DNA from: Porites lobata
Lineage: Eukaryota; Cnidaria; Anthozoa; Scleractinia; Poritidae
Assembly: GCA_942486035.1 (NCBI GenBank)
Contig: CALNXK010000025.1
Location: 1,739,001-1,803,000, forward strand
Reading direction: 5' to 3'
DNA: 64,000 bases
Shown here piece after piece: positions 10,792-20,804 of the stretch; position 1 is the first letter of the stretch, and each line of letters starts with the position of its first letter. The notes beneath the pieces were generated by a model that did not search any database, was not told where the DNA came from, and worked only from the letters and a program-made list of their open reading frames with translations. The position numbers and the translations under genes were made by a program.

Positions 10792-12387
10792 TCAACCGCT
10801 GTTCTCTTCCTGCTGCACTGTGGGTTCGCACTGCAACTCCAACGGGTACAGGTGCTGAACAGGTCGCTCTATAACTCCCTTACTGGTTCTCAGCTGCACT
10901 GCACGGATGTGGCCGTCACGTCCTGGGTAGGTCTGTTGGACAACAGCTAGTGGCCACTTCCCTCGATTCTTGCTGTCTGATCGTACTAGCACAGTGTCGC
11001 CAACTCTGACTCGATAATTTGCCGTTTTGTGTACAAGGTTGTGGCGCTCTCTTAGGGCGGTTAGGTACTCACGTTGCCATCGGTTCCACATGTGGTCTTT
11101 GCAGGTCTGCAAATATTTAGCTCGTCTGCGCAAATTCGGGTCTTGAATTCTCCAGGCCTGTTCCTCAGGAAGCTGGTTGGTTCGTTGGAACATAAGGCTA
11201 GCCGGCGTCAGGATGGGCAGCTCAACATCGTCTTCAACGTAACCGAGTGGGCGACGATTAACCTGAGTCTCTACGTCCAGGATTACTTCATTCAATTCGC
11301 TCCAGGACAGTGTAGCTCCCCTTATGACCTTGTACATCGCTGTCTTCACAATTCCGATCAGGCGTTCAAATTGGCCGCCCCACCAAGGTGCGCGACTTAG
11401 GTTGAATTTCCACTGTATGTCATGGGAATCCAGGAATCCTTGCAACTGCTCGTCGCTTCGTACTTGCTTCAACCACTTGGCAGCTTTGACAAACGTGCTA
11501 CCATTATCAGGGTAAATGACAGCCGGACGTCCTCGTCTGGCTATGAGGCGTTTGAGACACGACAGGAACGTCCTAGTTTCGAGGTTGGGAACCAGCTCTA
11601 GGTGTACTGCTCTCGACAGACTGCAAGAGAATATCACCAGGTATGCTTTCCCTTCTCGTTTCTGGCTCAGTCTGTAGTAGATTGGTCCCGCAAAGTCTGT
11701 TCCGATGACTTCAAAGGGAGCCCTGCCATGGGTACGGCCTGTAGGTAGCGGTCCAGGGGGTGGTACTGTTAAAGGTAAAGCTCTGAAACGTTTACAGCCC
11801 CAACACGCGGATCGCACAGACTTAACTAGCTGTCTCAGAGTTGGGATCCAGTATTCTTCACGGATTGCTGCCATGGTGAGGGATACACCTCCATGTAAGG
11901 TCTCGGCGTGCGTACGCTGTACAAGCTTTCTGGTAAATAGGCTACCAGCTGGAAGGTAGACTGGGTACTGTCCTTGAACTCTGCCATGACATTCGAGCAC
12001 CCCGTCAGCATTTGGAACGAGGTTGAGTTCACGCCTGGTCTGTTCAAAGTGAGGCTTTTGCGCGTCTTGGGACTGGACTCTTCTTATCCACCAATTCTTC
12101 GACTCTTGTATGTCTTCGCTAGTTAGTGGTCCTTTGCGCGCTCTGTGAGTTGTGAAACGTCGCACCCAAGCTTGGATGCGTAGAGTTCGACGGAGATCAT
12201 GTCGCTCGAGGAGTTCGTCGAACACGTTTCGTTCTTGTTTAGGTTGTACGTTTGCCAGGCTAAGCACTTCTCTGATTACTTTCGCCTCTTCTCCAGAAGC
12301 TTGAGTTTTTTCTGTAACTGGGTTCTCTGGCCAATTCTCCGGATGACGCAGCCATGCTGGGCCATTCCACGCACCAGAGCTCTGCAT
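10792..12387 (-). CDS. BEL/Pao integrase with C-terminal DUF5641-like domain
   Basis: A 531-codon frame forming the C-terminal part of pol. It starts out of phase with the upstream frame, so the ATG at 12385-12387 is probably not a real start. It contains an H2C2-type zinc-binding segment (HAETLHGG … CWGC, about residues 180-215). The integrase core has its acidic residues in GTDFAGP, YPDNGSTF and WWGGQFERL. The tail VLVRSDSKNRGKWPLAVV … GHIRAVQLRT resembles the DUF5641 domain that ends BEL/Pao polyproteins. Integrase joins the cDNA copy to host DNA. The frame itself is unbroken. Confidence 0.92.
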   Translation of the reverse strand: MQSSGAWNGPAWLRHPENWPENPVTEKTQASGEEAKVIREVLSLANVQPKQERNVFDELLERHDLRRTLRIQAWVRRFTTHRARKGPLTSEDIQESKNWWIRRVQSQDAQKPHFEQTRRELNLVPNADGVLECHGRVQGQYPVYLPAGSLFTRKLVQRTHAETLHGGVSLTMAAIREEYWIPTLRQLVKSVRSACWGCKRFRALPLTVPPPGPLPTGRTHGRAPFEVIGTDFAGPIYYRLSQKREGKAYLVIFSCSLSRAVHLELVPNLETRTFLSCLKRLIARRGRPAVIYPDNGSTFVKAAKWLKQVRSDEQLQGFLDSHDIQWKFNLSRAPWWGGQFERLIGIVKTAMYKVIRGATLSWSELNEVILDVETQVNRRPLGYVEDDVELPILTPASLMFQRTNQLPEEQAWRIQDPNLRRRAKYLQTCKDHMWNRWQREYLTALRERHNLVHKTANYRVRVGDTVLVRSDSKNRGKWPLAVVQQTYPGRDGHIRAVQLRTSKGVIERPVQHLYPLELQCEPTVQQEENSG

Positions 12388-14110
12388 TAGTAACCTGGCC
12401 TCCTCGGCTCGCTAAGTCTGCTGGGTTATCGCTAGTGGGCACGTGTCTCCACTGAATCTCTGGGTGTTGTTTTATCTTCTGCACGCGGTTAGCGACGAAC
12501 TGTCGGTACAGTCCATTTCCTAGTATCCAGTGGAGGGCGACGGTGCTGTCCAGCCAACCGTAGACCGTGGGCTCAGGTAGGTCTTTCAGCGCGTTTCTCA
12601 TGGGCGCTGACCAACTCCAACCTTGGTACGGTTAGGTTTCTTTTGGCCAATCTTGCTTTCGCTACTACAAGGGTTTGTGTGATTCTATCTTCTTGGCGTA
12701 CGACCGAGTACACCGCTGCTCCGACTCCATGGGTCGATGCGTCTCCGAAGACATGTAGCTCGAATGAGAGAACTGGTAGCTGATGTGGTGCAATAGGTCT
12801 TCGTATGGTTACTTCGTCTGGGAGTGAATGTTCCCACTTAAGCCATCGTACTCTGAGATTCTCTGGGATAGGTGCGTCCCATGCTGCTTTGTAGTCGCAC
12901 ACTTCGCGGTAGATTTGTTTGCCTTGCAATGTCACAGGGCTAACCAGGCCGAGAGGGTCATACACTTTCGCTAGTTTGGCCAATACTTCGCGTTTTGATA
13001 TTGCGCTGCTTGTGTTTACGGCGGGAAACTGTACAGCGATACTGTCCTCAACCTTGTTCCACTTGACTCCTAATAGTTTTGATTCACTTGGCTTGACTTG
13101 CAACTGTTGCTTTGCGTACGACTGCTCTTCGGCTTCTACGGGAGAGTTGGCGCTCTTTTCACGCGTTTTAAGCTGGGTACTTTGTATTTCTGTTTCTTGT
13201 TGGCGGCTATCTTCTTCAAGCTCTGGACAGTTGGAATGCCACTTGTGTAGCTTGAATGTGGCGTCACTCATGATCTCTTGCGCTATCTCTTTCGCGCTTT
13301 AGTTTGCTGCTCGTTTTGACCGCCTCTTAACAAGTCGTCTACGTAGAAACTTCGGCGCAACCGTTCAGCCTCTTCTGGGTATCTCTGAGCCCAGCTATCG
13401 AAGTGGTTTTCAAGCACACCGCCCAGCAGAAAAGGCGAAGGGCCAAGCCCAAACAGCACACGTGTAAACCTGTAAGTCTCCACTTCAGAGGTACCGTCAG
13501 TCTGCCAATGGAATCGAAGTGCATCTCGTTCGCTCTCATGGATTCGAATCTGTAGGAAAGCTTTCTGTATATCTCCCGCTAAGACTACTGGGTAGGCTCT
13601 CTGTTGGACGAGCACGTCCCATAGTCTGTTCTGAAGTGGGGGTCCTGAGTACAAACAGTCGTTCAGGGACGGGGAACTGGGTGTCGCTCGGGCAGAGGCG
13701 TCATAAACAATTCTCATCTTTGTGGTTTCAGCGGACTTGCGAATTACGCACTTGTGAGCGATGTAGAACTCCTTTTCTGGCTGGGAAACAGGGGGTGCCT
13801 TTTCGATAACTCCTTCAGTCAGCTGCTCCTGAATAATACCATTGTATTCGACAGTAAGATCTTCACGTTGGAGTTTTCTGGTTAGGTTCTTGAGTCGCTT
13901 GAGGCTGCCTTCCTTGTTTGAGGGTAGTGGTGAGTGATTTGCCTTCCACGGCAAGGTAGTCTCGTACCAGCCCTCTTGCGAACGCGTTAATTGCTCTTTA
14001 AATTCTTTGTACACTATTGCCTGGTCATGATCGGCCACGTCACGTAATCCCAAGACGTCTAGTTTGCACAATTCTTCATAGTCGCTTTGACTTGTTTGGG
14101 TAAACAGCAT
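12260..14110 (-). pseudogene. BEL/Pao reverse transcriptase and RNase H region, frameshifted
   Basis: Three overlapping or abutting frames make up pol. The segment 13283-14110 holds the reverse transcriptase core: RIVYDASARA, then GDIQKAFLQIRI, and the catalytic FYVDDLLRGG close to its end. A frameshift at about 13283-13295 leads into 12573-13271 (KLHKWHSNCPEL, YDPLGLVSPVTLQGK, then FGDASTHGVGAAVY of the RNase H-like region). A second shift near 12600 leads into 12260-12601 (GWLDSTVALHWI, TSDNPADLASRG). A third near 12385 leads into the integrase frame. All motifs are in the normal BEL order. The breaks mean no continuous polyprotein can be made from this copy. Confidence 0.9.
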
Positions 14111-14116
14111 GATGTT

Positions 14117-15934
14117 TTAGTCGAACTCCTTTCCAGAGGACATAAGGAACCATCCGAACTTGGTGAGTTCCGCTACGGGGTCATTTTCTCGTCCGATTCT
14201 CGGTTTCGTTTCAGTTTTGATTCTGGCGTACTCTCCGCTGCCAAGCACCACGTGGACCGGAAGAGATGCTTTCGTGTCATCATCGTTGACATGTACGCCT
14301 TTCAAATGTGAGTACTTTCCAATTAGCGTGCGATAATTAGGGTTGTCAATAGACAACAGTTCTGTCTTGTTTACTTTGGTCGCTTTGACTGACAGCGAAT
14401 ATTGATGGTCAACAGATTGTAATTCAAGATCGTAGACTTCTAGTCTGGCAACTTTTGAATACATTAGCATATCGATTGTTTTTGTCTGGATATCAGCAGG
14501 CTTCAGGCGAAGTAATTCGATCAGTTTCGCTGATACGTATGAGCTCCCAGCTCCTGAATCGATGAGTGCTCGACATTTAATGCCATTGACTTGTATCACG
14601 ATGACAGGAAACAAACCTTCTCCGACTTGGTTTGTTGTCAAGGCAACCCCTCTCGTAAGTGTTGGCTGATTAGTTTCTTGCCTGGGTTCCTCACAAATGG
14701 ACGTGTGGTGACGCTTGCGGCATTGTTGACAGGCGAATTTGCTGGGACAATAGACGGCGCGATGGTTTCCGGCGGTGCAGTTGAAACACAGACGTTTGTT
14801 GAGGAGAACTTGTCTGCGATCAGAGACATTTGTCACTTTTGTACATTCGACGGCCTTGTGATCTTCGCCGCAGTACACGCAAGGCCAACAGCGGGGTTTT
14901 AAATCGGAGCCACGACGCGTGTGGTAAATTCTTGCCTGCTGGCGTAAGTTCTGTTTTGCTGTTTGTTGTTCTGTTTGTTCGCGCTGGTTTGTATCTGCCG
15001 GATTCCTCCTGGTCCACAATCGAACTGCCTCTGAAAGTTTCGCAAGGTCCCAGCTTTCCCAGCTTGGGTCGATCCGGACGAGATCTCCACGGATCGCTGG
15101 CAATTTGTCGAAAGTCATGGAGGCCGCTCCATTGACCTGTTCCAGTTTGTTTAATGTCTGCAGAGCTTGCACGCAATACGTTAGCTTTTCGCTAAATTCA
15201 CCAATTTTCCTCGGGTTTGCGCTTGAAATTGAGGGGAGATCCAGAATCTCTTTGATGTAGGCTTTGACGATTTCTGACTCCTTTCCGAACCTCTCGTTCA
15301 GGATACTCTTCGCCCGATTGTATCCCTCTGCTGTGAAGGGCAACGCCTCTATTGTTCTTTTTACTTTGAAGTCCAGTAGTTCTCGAAGGTAGGAAAATTT
15401 CGTGATCGGTGAAACGCTCGTTTTATCGATTGTTTCAGTGAACTGTCCCCAAAATCGTGGCCAGTCTTTGTAGATACCGTCGAACTTCGTTATCGTCAGT
15501 TTTGGCAGCTTAGCTTGTATGTCGCTTGGCGTCGTCATCGCTTCTTGGGAGTGTGGCGTAGCTTGGATTTCTGCCTGCATCTGTATCTTCGCTTTGTGGA
15601 ACTTAAGTTCTTCTTGTTTGACAACTGCTTCTGCTTCTCTTTTTCGGTCATCGACCCATGTGCGCATTTTATCCACTCCGTAATCTGCCTTTTCCAGTTG
15701 TGCATCAATCCCGCTATTCCACGCCTCAATGTCGGCAGTCTCTTCCTTCGCTGCTAGTTTTGTCGCCTCTACTTCTAGCCGCATTCGATTAATTTCTGTA
15801 GTGAGGGACCGTAAGGTGGAAAGATGTCTCTCGATCGCTTCTGCCCTCCCTGCTTCTACGATGGTGTTCGTTTTTCCAATGCTCATTTTCAGCTGTCTGA
15901 CCTTGATATCCAGATTTGCTTGGGTCGCTTCCAT
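14117..15934 (-). CDS. BEL/Pao Gag-protease polyprotein
   Basis: A 605-codon frame. The N-terminal third is rich in charged heptad-like sequence, probably coiled coil. The middle (around residues 140-320, KLPKLTITKFDGIYKDWPRF and following) has the look of the gag-like DUF1759 region of BEL elements. Zinc-knuckle-like Cys/His clusters follow: CVYCGEDHKAVEC, CFNCTAGNHRAVYC and CQQCRKRHHTSIC. A retroviral-type aspartic protease motif, DSGAGSS, lies near residue 458 (DUF1758-like). The frame ends at a TAA (14117-14119), and the pol frame continues in the same phase immediately after it. That stop is therefore either a readthrough site or an inactivating mutation. Confidence 0.92.
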   Translation of the reverse strand: MEATQANLDIKVRQLKMSIGKTNTIVEAGRAEAIERHLSTLRSLTTEINRMRLEVEATKLAAKEETADIEAWNSGIDAQLEKADYGVDKMRTWVDDRKREAEAVVKQEELKFHKAKIQMQAEIQATPHSQEAMTTPSDIQAKLPKLTITKFDGIYKDWPRFWGQFTETIDKTSVSPITKFSYLRELLDFKVKRTIEALPFTAEGYNRAKSILNERFGKESEIVKAYIKEILDLPSISSANPRKIGEFSEKLTYCVQALQTLNKLEQVNGAASMTFDKLPAIRGDLVRIDPSWESWDLAKLSEAVRLWTRRNPADTNQREQTEQQTAKQNLRQQARIYHTRRGSDLKPRCWPCVYCGEDHKAVECTKVTNVSDRRQVLLNKRLCFNCTAGNHRAVYCPSKFACQQCRKRHHTSICEEPRQETNQPTLTRGVALTTNQVGEGLFPVIVIQVNGIKCRALIDSGAGSSYVSAKLIELLRLKPADIQTKTIDMLMYSKVARLEVYDLELQSVDHQYSLSVKATKVNKTELLSIDNPNYRTLIGKYSHLKGVHVNDDDTKASLPVHVVLGSGEYARIKTETKPRIGRENDPVAELTKFGWFLMSSGKEFD

Positions 15935-16019
15935 CTTCGCACGGGCAGAAAATCAGGACTAATTATACTTACAACAGCTGTTCTTATCCTTCTTCAGTGC
16001 CGTTGCCGGAGGTGCCACT

Positions 16020-16342
16020 TGTTGAGAACTTTGCCCCGTTCACTAGGGTTTCCAGATCAACGAAAGCTACACTAAGACAATCAGTAGAGTCGATTGTATT
16101 TAATCACTTGGCTCACTTGTATTCACTCGTTACAGCAGTTGTGCAAGAGCTACTCTCTCAAACATGGAAAAGAACGCTCGATTTCATACTAGTATACATT
16201 AGATATGATTGGTTGTTGCTAGGCGATAATCAGAAAAAGGTCAATCAATTCTTGCAGCTAAAGTGTTCATTGTTTCATAAAATCCAGACCTAATTTAAAC
16301 ATCCGTGTCACTATATTGTCACTTAACATGAAGTCTCCGACA
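16020..16342 (-). repeat. 5' LTR of the BEL/Pao element
   Basis: This is the second LTR copy, upstream of gag on the minus strand, and should hold the promoter. The putative primer binding site lies at about 16003-16018 (reverse complement). Confidence 0.95.
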
Positions 16343-16375
16343 AAATTGACAAAAACAGAAATAGTGTAAAAATAA

Positions 16376-17116
16376 GATTAAAAATAACAACAACAACAAC
16401 AACAAACAATGCTCAATTGATCAGTAATAATTAATTGTGCTTTATGGTGTAAAGAAGGGGGGTTAGGCAAGACACGACTTTTACCTCATACCAAAATGCT
16501 GCTTGTTCCAATAAATTGTTCTCGCTGACGGGTTGATTATGCTTTGGAGAAAAACGTTTTGACTGAGCAGATGTGAATTTCATACTGAGAGGTCGTGACA
16601 TGTGTATTGATTTTCTACCTCTTTTGAAATGTAAAGCACTTCATTGCGGCTGATTAAGGGTGTTAGGTTGTGTACTTTCTCCAAAGTGCCCCCTGGATCT
16701 GAATAATTCTAAGCCATTTTCTTTTCGTCCATGAATCTCACTTTTTCCTGCAATGTTTTGTCATGCTGGGCCCAGCCCGTTAGCATTTTTAGCAGGATGA
16801 TTAATTCTCACAGATAGTGATTCACGTCATTCACAGATCCAAATCTCAAGCGGATTGTAGCTTAAACTGTAGCCACATCAATTATGGAGAATTTCGATTG
16901 CTCTAAAAGCAATGAATTCCAAACTCCAGCTTGTTTTTCTGAGGATAATGCGAGTCTTTGTAGTGGAGCGCGTAATTCCTCCCTTGCTGATAACTTTTGA
17001 ATTAGCTTAACAGTCTTGCGACTGCACATTTGCAAGCAGAGTGTACGTCATGTAAGCACAACTAAATATTTGTGAACAATCACGAGCATCGGTCGACAGC
17101 TTCTTGTCAGATCTAA
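16376..17116. other. Interior of Mutator-like element A
   Basis: This is non-coding filler between the inverted repeats. It includes an (AAC)n run at 16387-16406. Stretches such as ACACGACTTTTACCT, AAAATGCTGCTTGTTCCA, CTCCAAAGTGCC and TGCTGGGCCCAGC are shared, in inverse orientation, with element B (34492-35340). Confidence 0.75.
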
Positions 17117-17511
17117 TATTTTTGCACTATTTCTGTTTTTATTCATTTCTCATTATTTGAAAAAAGTGTCCATGGACCCGGTCCATGACAGGGCGTCCAT
17201 GGACCCGGTCCATGAAAGTGGTCCATGGACCTGGTCCAAAGTAGGGGTCCATGGACCCCTGGTCCATGTTTGGGTCCTCACCCGTGATTGCTACATAAGT
17301 TCAGTAACATCTGTAAACCTGAAGAAGGCTGGTATGGCCAGCCGAAATATTGTTATAAAAAACAATACACCTTGTTTTAAATCAGCTTTGCAGTAGTCTT
17401 TGGACTTCTCGTTCTTGGTTCTTCAGTTATATTTTGGCTGATTAGATCTCTTTTCCAGAGATCCAACGTTTACAACTAGCAGGATCTTCGTCCACGGTTT
17501 TAGCAGTTAAT

Positions 17512-17820
17512 TTAATCCTTTATTATTCCAAAGACCTCGGACCCGGCCCCAAGGAATAATGCACCTATCAATGTAAATCCGGCGGGGGAGGGAAGGCAGG
17601 GCATGGGCTGATTGATTGATTGTCTTTGTTGGCCCTGGGGCAGGGCATTTGACCGATCTTGAATCTCTCTTCGCCCGACGAGGGGATATTGGACTGCCGA
17701 CTCCGACGGAAGAGACTGAGACCGAAACATATGTTTTCCCACTCTTCCCCGTTTCCACGTTTCACGCACGCGACGTATGGTCTGGAGAGATCTGAATATC
17801 ATGGAAGCCAACGAGAACAA
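17512..17820 (-). pseudogene. Possible N-terminal fragment related to the nuclease-helicase gene
   Basis: The frame ends in FLGAGSEVFGIIKD. FLG(A/V)GS..FGI also occurs at residues 13-23 of the NERD-like nuclease/helicase at 32259-34376, and the DNA matches there over about 30 bases (17527-17558 against 34313-34344). The similarity stops where the Penelope-like tail begins (~17525). The rest of the 102-codon frame is unrecognised. This could be a truncated paralogue cut by the transposon, or a shared short repeat. Confidence 0.3.
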
Positions 17821-18785
17821 GCCAAAGGTGACTGGATTTCACTATTTTGATCAATTGAACCTTAAAGATACTGTAGTATCAAAGAAAACGGAAGTAAAGA
17901 GAAACCAAGTCGATTTTTGCAAGTACAACTGATCAGTGTATGGCTCATTCGCTTCAATCGCTGTATAAAGATTCTATAAAGCTTATAAAACTGAATTTCT
18001 TTGTAGCCTTTACTAAGAACGGTATACTCAAACTTACAAAATGTGGACTTTCTCCTAAAGGTTTCTGTAATCTACGCAGTGTATTAAAACACCGATTGAA
18101 TGGCTAAAACGTATAATTGCAGCTGTGACTGGAACATGTATCTTTGGTGATTCAGCAACGTTTATGTATAAAGATTGCAGAGTTTTATTTGGAGATATTT
18201 TATTGTACCTTTCTTGGGTTCAGCCTTGGGATATTTGACAGCAATGTGCAGCCCGGAGTGGGGAAATTTGGTTGCAATTGACTGGAATGATTTGCCCGTG
18301 GGCAGGAAATTTGACGGCAAATTTTTGAAAATTGCCAAATCCCCAACCTATTCCTGCCTCCGCCCGCCGGCTTAACATTAAAGCAGCAAATACAGCAAGG
18401 ATAGATCTTTCCAGTACGTGGTACCTCATTTTGCAAATTTTGACCAATTCTGAGAGAGTCACAGTCAAGAAAGAAACCAGTAACATTGACGGAAAAACCC
18501 ACTGCCAATTTTTCTATTCATCTCTTACTCTTTGAAGGGAAAGAAAGCCAGCCAAAATTCCATGCGAAAGAAATATGATAAAGTGGGCAGCTAAACTGCC
18601 TATAAAGAGAAAGGCAAAGAAAAAAAGAGTGCGAGAAAAAATATCGAAATGGTTAATCACATCCAGTTAGCAAAAAATCATGCTTACTGTTTGGTATCCC
18701 TTTTTTTATCCACTCCCATGCTAACTGGCTGAAAACGTCCGGTTATTCACATTTAATACCAATTTGTTCGAAATTGGCCTTTCTA
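17821..18785. other. Intergenic, nothing recognised
   Basis: No coding or repeat structure could be supported. A possible short plus-strand start with a donor-like AAG/GTGACT at 17801-17832 (MEANENKPK) has no visible downstream exon. Confidence 0.3.
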
Positions 18786-18960
18786 AATATGTAATTGTCA
18801 AATTTACCAAATTCAGTATGAAAGAGGTTTTAAGCTGAAAAAAAAAGGCTATGAATTCTTTTGTTCAGGTTAAGGTGAGTTAAGGTGGCTTGTTCAATTT
18901 TTTAACCAAGGACCAGCTTACAAATTGAAAAAGCAATAAGTGAAAACATTAAATAAAAGA

Positions 18961-19081
18961 AGCAAGCTGATTTTACAGTCGGGAATATACATATATTTTT
19001 ACCTTTATTTCGGAAGGCCGTGCCTTCCGAAATAAAGGTAAAAATATATGTATATTCCCGACTGTAAAATCAGCCTTGCTT
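18961..19081. repeat. Near-perfect 58-bp-arm hairpin
   Basis: The arm 18961-19018 pairs with 19022-19080 around a 3-base loop. One arm contains GGGAATATACATATATTTTT, and the only obvious difference is one extra base in the right arm (GCTGATT against GGCTGATT). Pairing continues imperfectly for about ten further bases on each side. Confidence 0.85.
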
Positions 19082-20614
19082 CCTTTGTTTTATAAGGTTG
19101 CTAGACTGGAGTTTTCGAGGGATATCTCCCAGGTTAACAAATATATCGGAAAAAGTTTACCACAGCTACAAATTTACTACAATCCATGTTTTAATGACAT
19201 CGCAGTTTCCATGGCAACGTAATGATGCCATTACTTTTTTTACTTGCTTGGTATTTCTAGGTACCATGCGTTTTTTTTTCACAAATCGCTTAAAGTCGCG
19301 CGACTGGATTTTTTTAGGGGGATACCTCCCAAGTTTGAGCCTTAACTACGTCGGCATGAGTAAATATATGGAAAAAAGGTTACCACAACTGTATTATATA
19401 AAGATGGAAATTTCTTATGATCTGGGTTTTATTGCAATCGGAGTCGCCATGGTAACGTAAAGACGCCATTACGTTTTTCATTTATCTTTGAGTTTCCCTG
19501 TACCAGGATTTTTTTGAAGAAATCACTTAAGGGAGTATGTATCTGCCATAATTGCCTCCATTATGGCAAAGTTTGAAGAAATTCTATGAGAGCGTTTTCG
19601 AAATATTTTTAAATGCAGTTTTAAGAATCATAAAAACAGTGAAATAGCATGCTAGCCGCTCAATTCGCTAATATTTTAAGAAAATGATAAGCTTTGGGAA
19701 CGCGGCTTCATCTCATAGTGGATTGATTCCATTGAAAACTGCGTACCAAATAAGAGGGGAATTCCTCTGGGCGATCGCGAGTAAGAAGGATTTTATTAAC
19801 TTGCATTCAGGTGCTTTTGATACAGTTTTTGGAGGTAATTTGGTCCATGCCTAAAAATTTCGCATTTTTCCAAAAACCGCAATTCCCCTCTTTTTTTGCA
19901 TGCAGTCGAGCCACCTTAAAGGGGCTGTGTCACGCCTGTCCAGTTCATTTTGTTTAATTTTGCCAATTACTCGCCCTCAATCGATATGGAACTTAAAGTA
20001 AGCAAAGAAATTACATGGAAATGACAATCAGAGATCCGAGACAAACAAATATGTTTCCTGACCATTACTTTTGAAGTTGTAAGCAGCAGGGATCAACTTT
20101 GAAAAACTGTTAGGCTGAACAGTTTTCAAAAACCCTAATTTTAATCCGTTTCAATCTTCTTCAGTTTTGCCCATCCGTGGCATCTGTTGTTTCTGTTATG
20201 TTATTTTAACCTTCCTTTAAAGTTTTCAGCAGTTATTTATATGTTTCTCTTAATTTAACCGGCTTGTTGTAATTTCCTAATTTGGCTGAATTTCGTGACA
20301 CAGCTCCTTTAAGGGGGCTTTTGCCTCCCTTGGCTGGCTCTTTTATATGGCAACGTTTTAACAATTTTTTAGAGCGTCTTGGAAATATTTTGAAAAGAAG
20401 TTTTAAGGGTCAGAAAAAAGTGAATAGACGTGCTATCGACATAATTGGCTAATATCTAAAGAACATGATGACGTCTGTAAATGCACTTTCATCTCACAGT
20501 GATTTGATTCCATTCTAAGCTGTGTACGAAAAAAACAGAGCGGGTGCTTTGGCAGATTGCAAGAAAGAAGAATTTGATTAGCCTGCGTTTAGCTGCTTTT
20601 GTTACCACTTTTGG

Positions 20615-20754
20615 GATCATTTTACGTTTTTGGGAAACTACCCAAAAAAACCTACCCCTCCCCTAAGCCAACATTTTTCCCTAAGTAAGAACTGAGTGCT
20701 AATGTTGGTTTAGGGGAGGGGTAGGTGGGCAGTTCACAGAAACGTAAAATGATC
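20615..20754. mobile_element. Foldback MITE, family also at 60880-61022
   Basis: The ends GATCATTTTACGTTT and AAACGTAAAATGATC are reverse complements. The arms carry CCTACCCCTCCCCTAAGCCA and its complement. The same arms occur in a KIBRA intron at 60880-61022. Confidence 0.8.
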
Positions 20755-20804
20755 TTTTGTATGCAATTTGGCTCACACCTACAAATTTCAGGCTAATCTA
20801 GAAA

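Larger units (their letters stand above)
10240..16342 (-). mobile_element. BEL/Pao LTR retrotransposon, full length, frame-broken
   Basis: Two ~322-bp LTRs bound it (10240-10561 and 16020-16342), each beginning TG and ending CA, with a 4-bp target duplication AAAT (10236-10239 and 16343-16346). Coding order on the minus strand is gag, protease, reverse transcriptase, RNase H, integrase, which is the BEL/Pao order. A G-rich tract just inside the 3' LTR (reverse complement of 10562-10572) is a plausible polypurine tract. The bases just inside the 5' LTR read TGGCACCTCCGGCAAC, starting TGG as a tRNA primer site should. One in-frame stop and about three frameshifts make this copy defective. Confidence 0.95.
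10100..17283. mobile_element. Mutator-like non-autonomous element (A), 9-bp target duplication, carrying a BEL insertion
   Basis: Long inverted repeats (~165 bp) start GGGTGAGGAC and end GTCCTCACCC, and consist largely of palindromic GGTCCATGGACC units. The direct 9-bp duplication GTGATTGCT flanks it (10091-10099 and 17284-17292). The right repeat spans about 17117-17283. The left repeat is split by the BEL element: 10100-10239 continues at 16347-16375. Without BEL the element is about 1,077 bp. Nine-base duplications and long terminal repeats starting with G point to the Mutator superfamily. The interior (16376-17116) has no transposase but is homologous to element B at 34492-35340. Confidence 0.85.
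9231..17525. mobile_element. Penelope-like remnant, copy 1 (host of nested insertions)
   Basis: Three pieces belong to one element: 9231-9328, 9999-10099 and 17284-17525. The first two match 20965-21130, and the third matches the reverse complement of 20805-20950, in the second Penelope-like copy. Removing the hAT (9329-9998) and Mutator-like (10100-17283) insertions restores a continuous sequence. The tail around 17435-17525 also matches 21585-21675. The strand call comes from copy 2, where a GIY-YIG endonuclease is encoded. No reverse transcriptase remains in copy 1. Confidence 0.75.
18786..20804. repeat. Long interspersed repeat of unknown class, copy 1
   Basis: Segments 18786-18905, 19095-19300 and 20300-20600 match 35651-36300 in the same order (for example AAGTTTACCA.AGCTACAAA, CATGCGTTTTTTTTTCACAAATCGCTTAA and ACATAATTGGCTAATATCTAAAGAACATGA). 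No reverse transcriptase or transposase was found. Two foldback structures sit inside it (18961-19081 and 20615-20754). Confidence 0.65.

Noticed and set aside
11074..15962. Plus-strand open frames through the BEL element
   Set aside because: They are antisense shadows of gag and pol and have no recognisable domains.
17801..17832. First exon of a gene (MEANENKPK then GT)
   Set aside because: No downstream exon in phase could be found.
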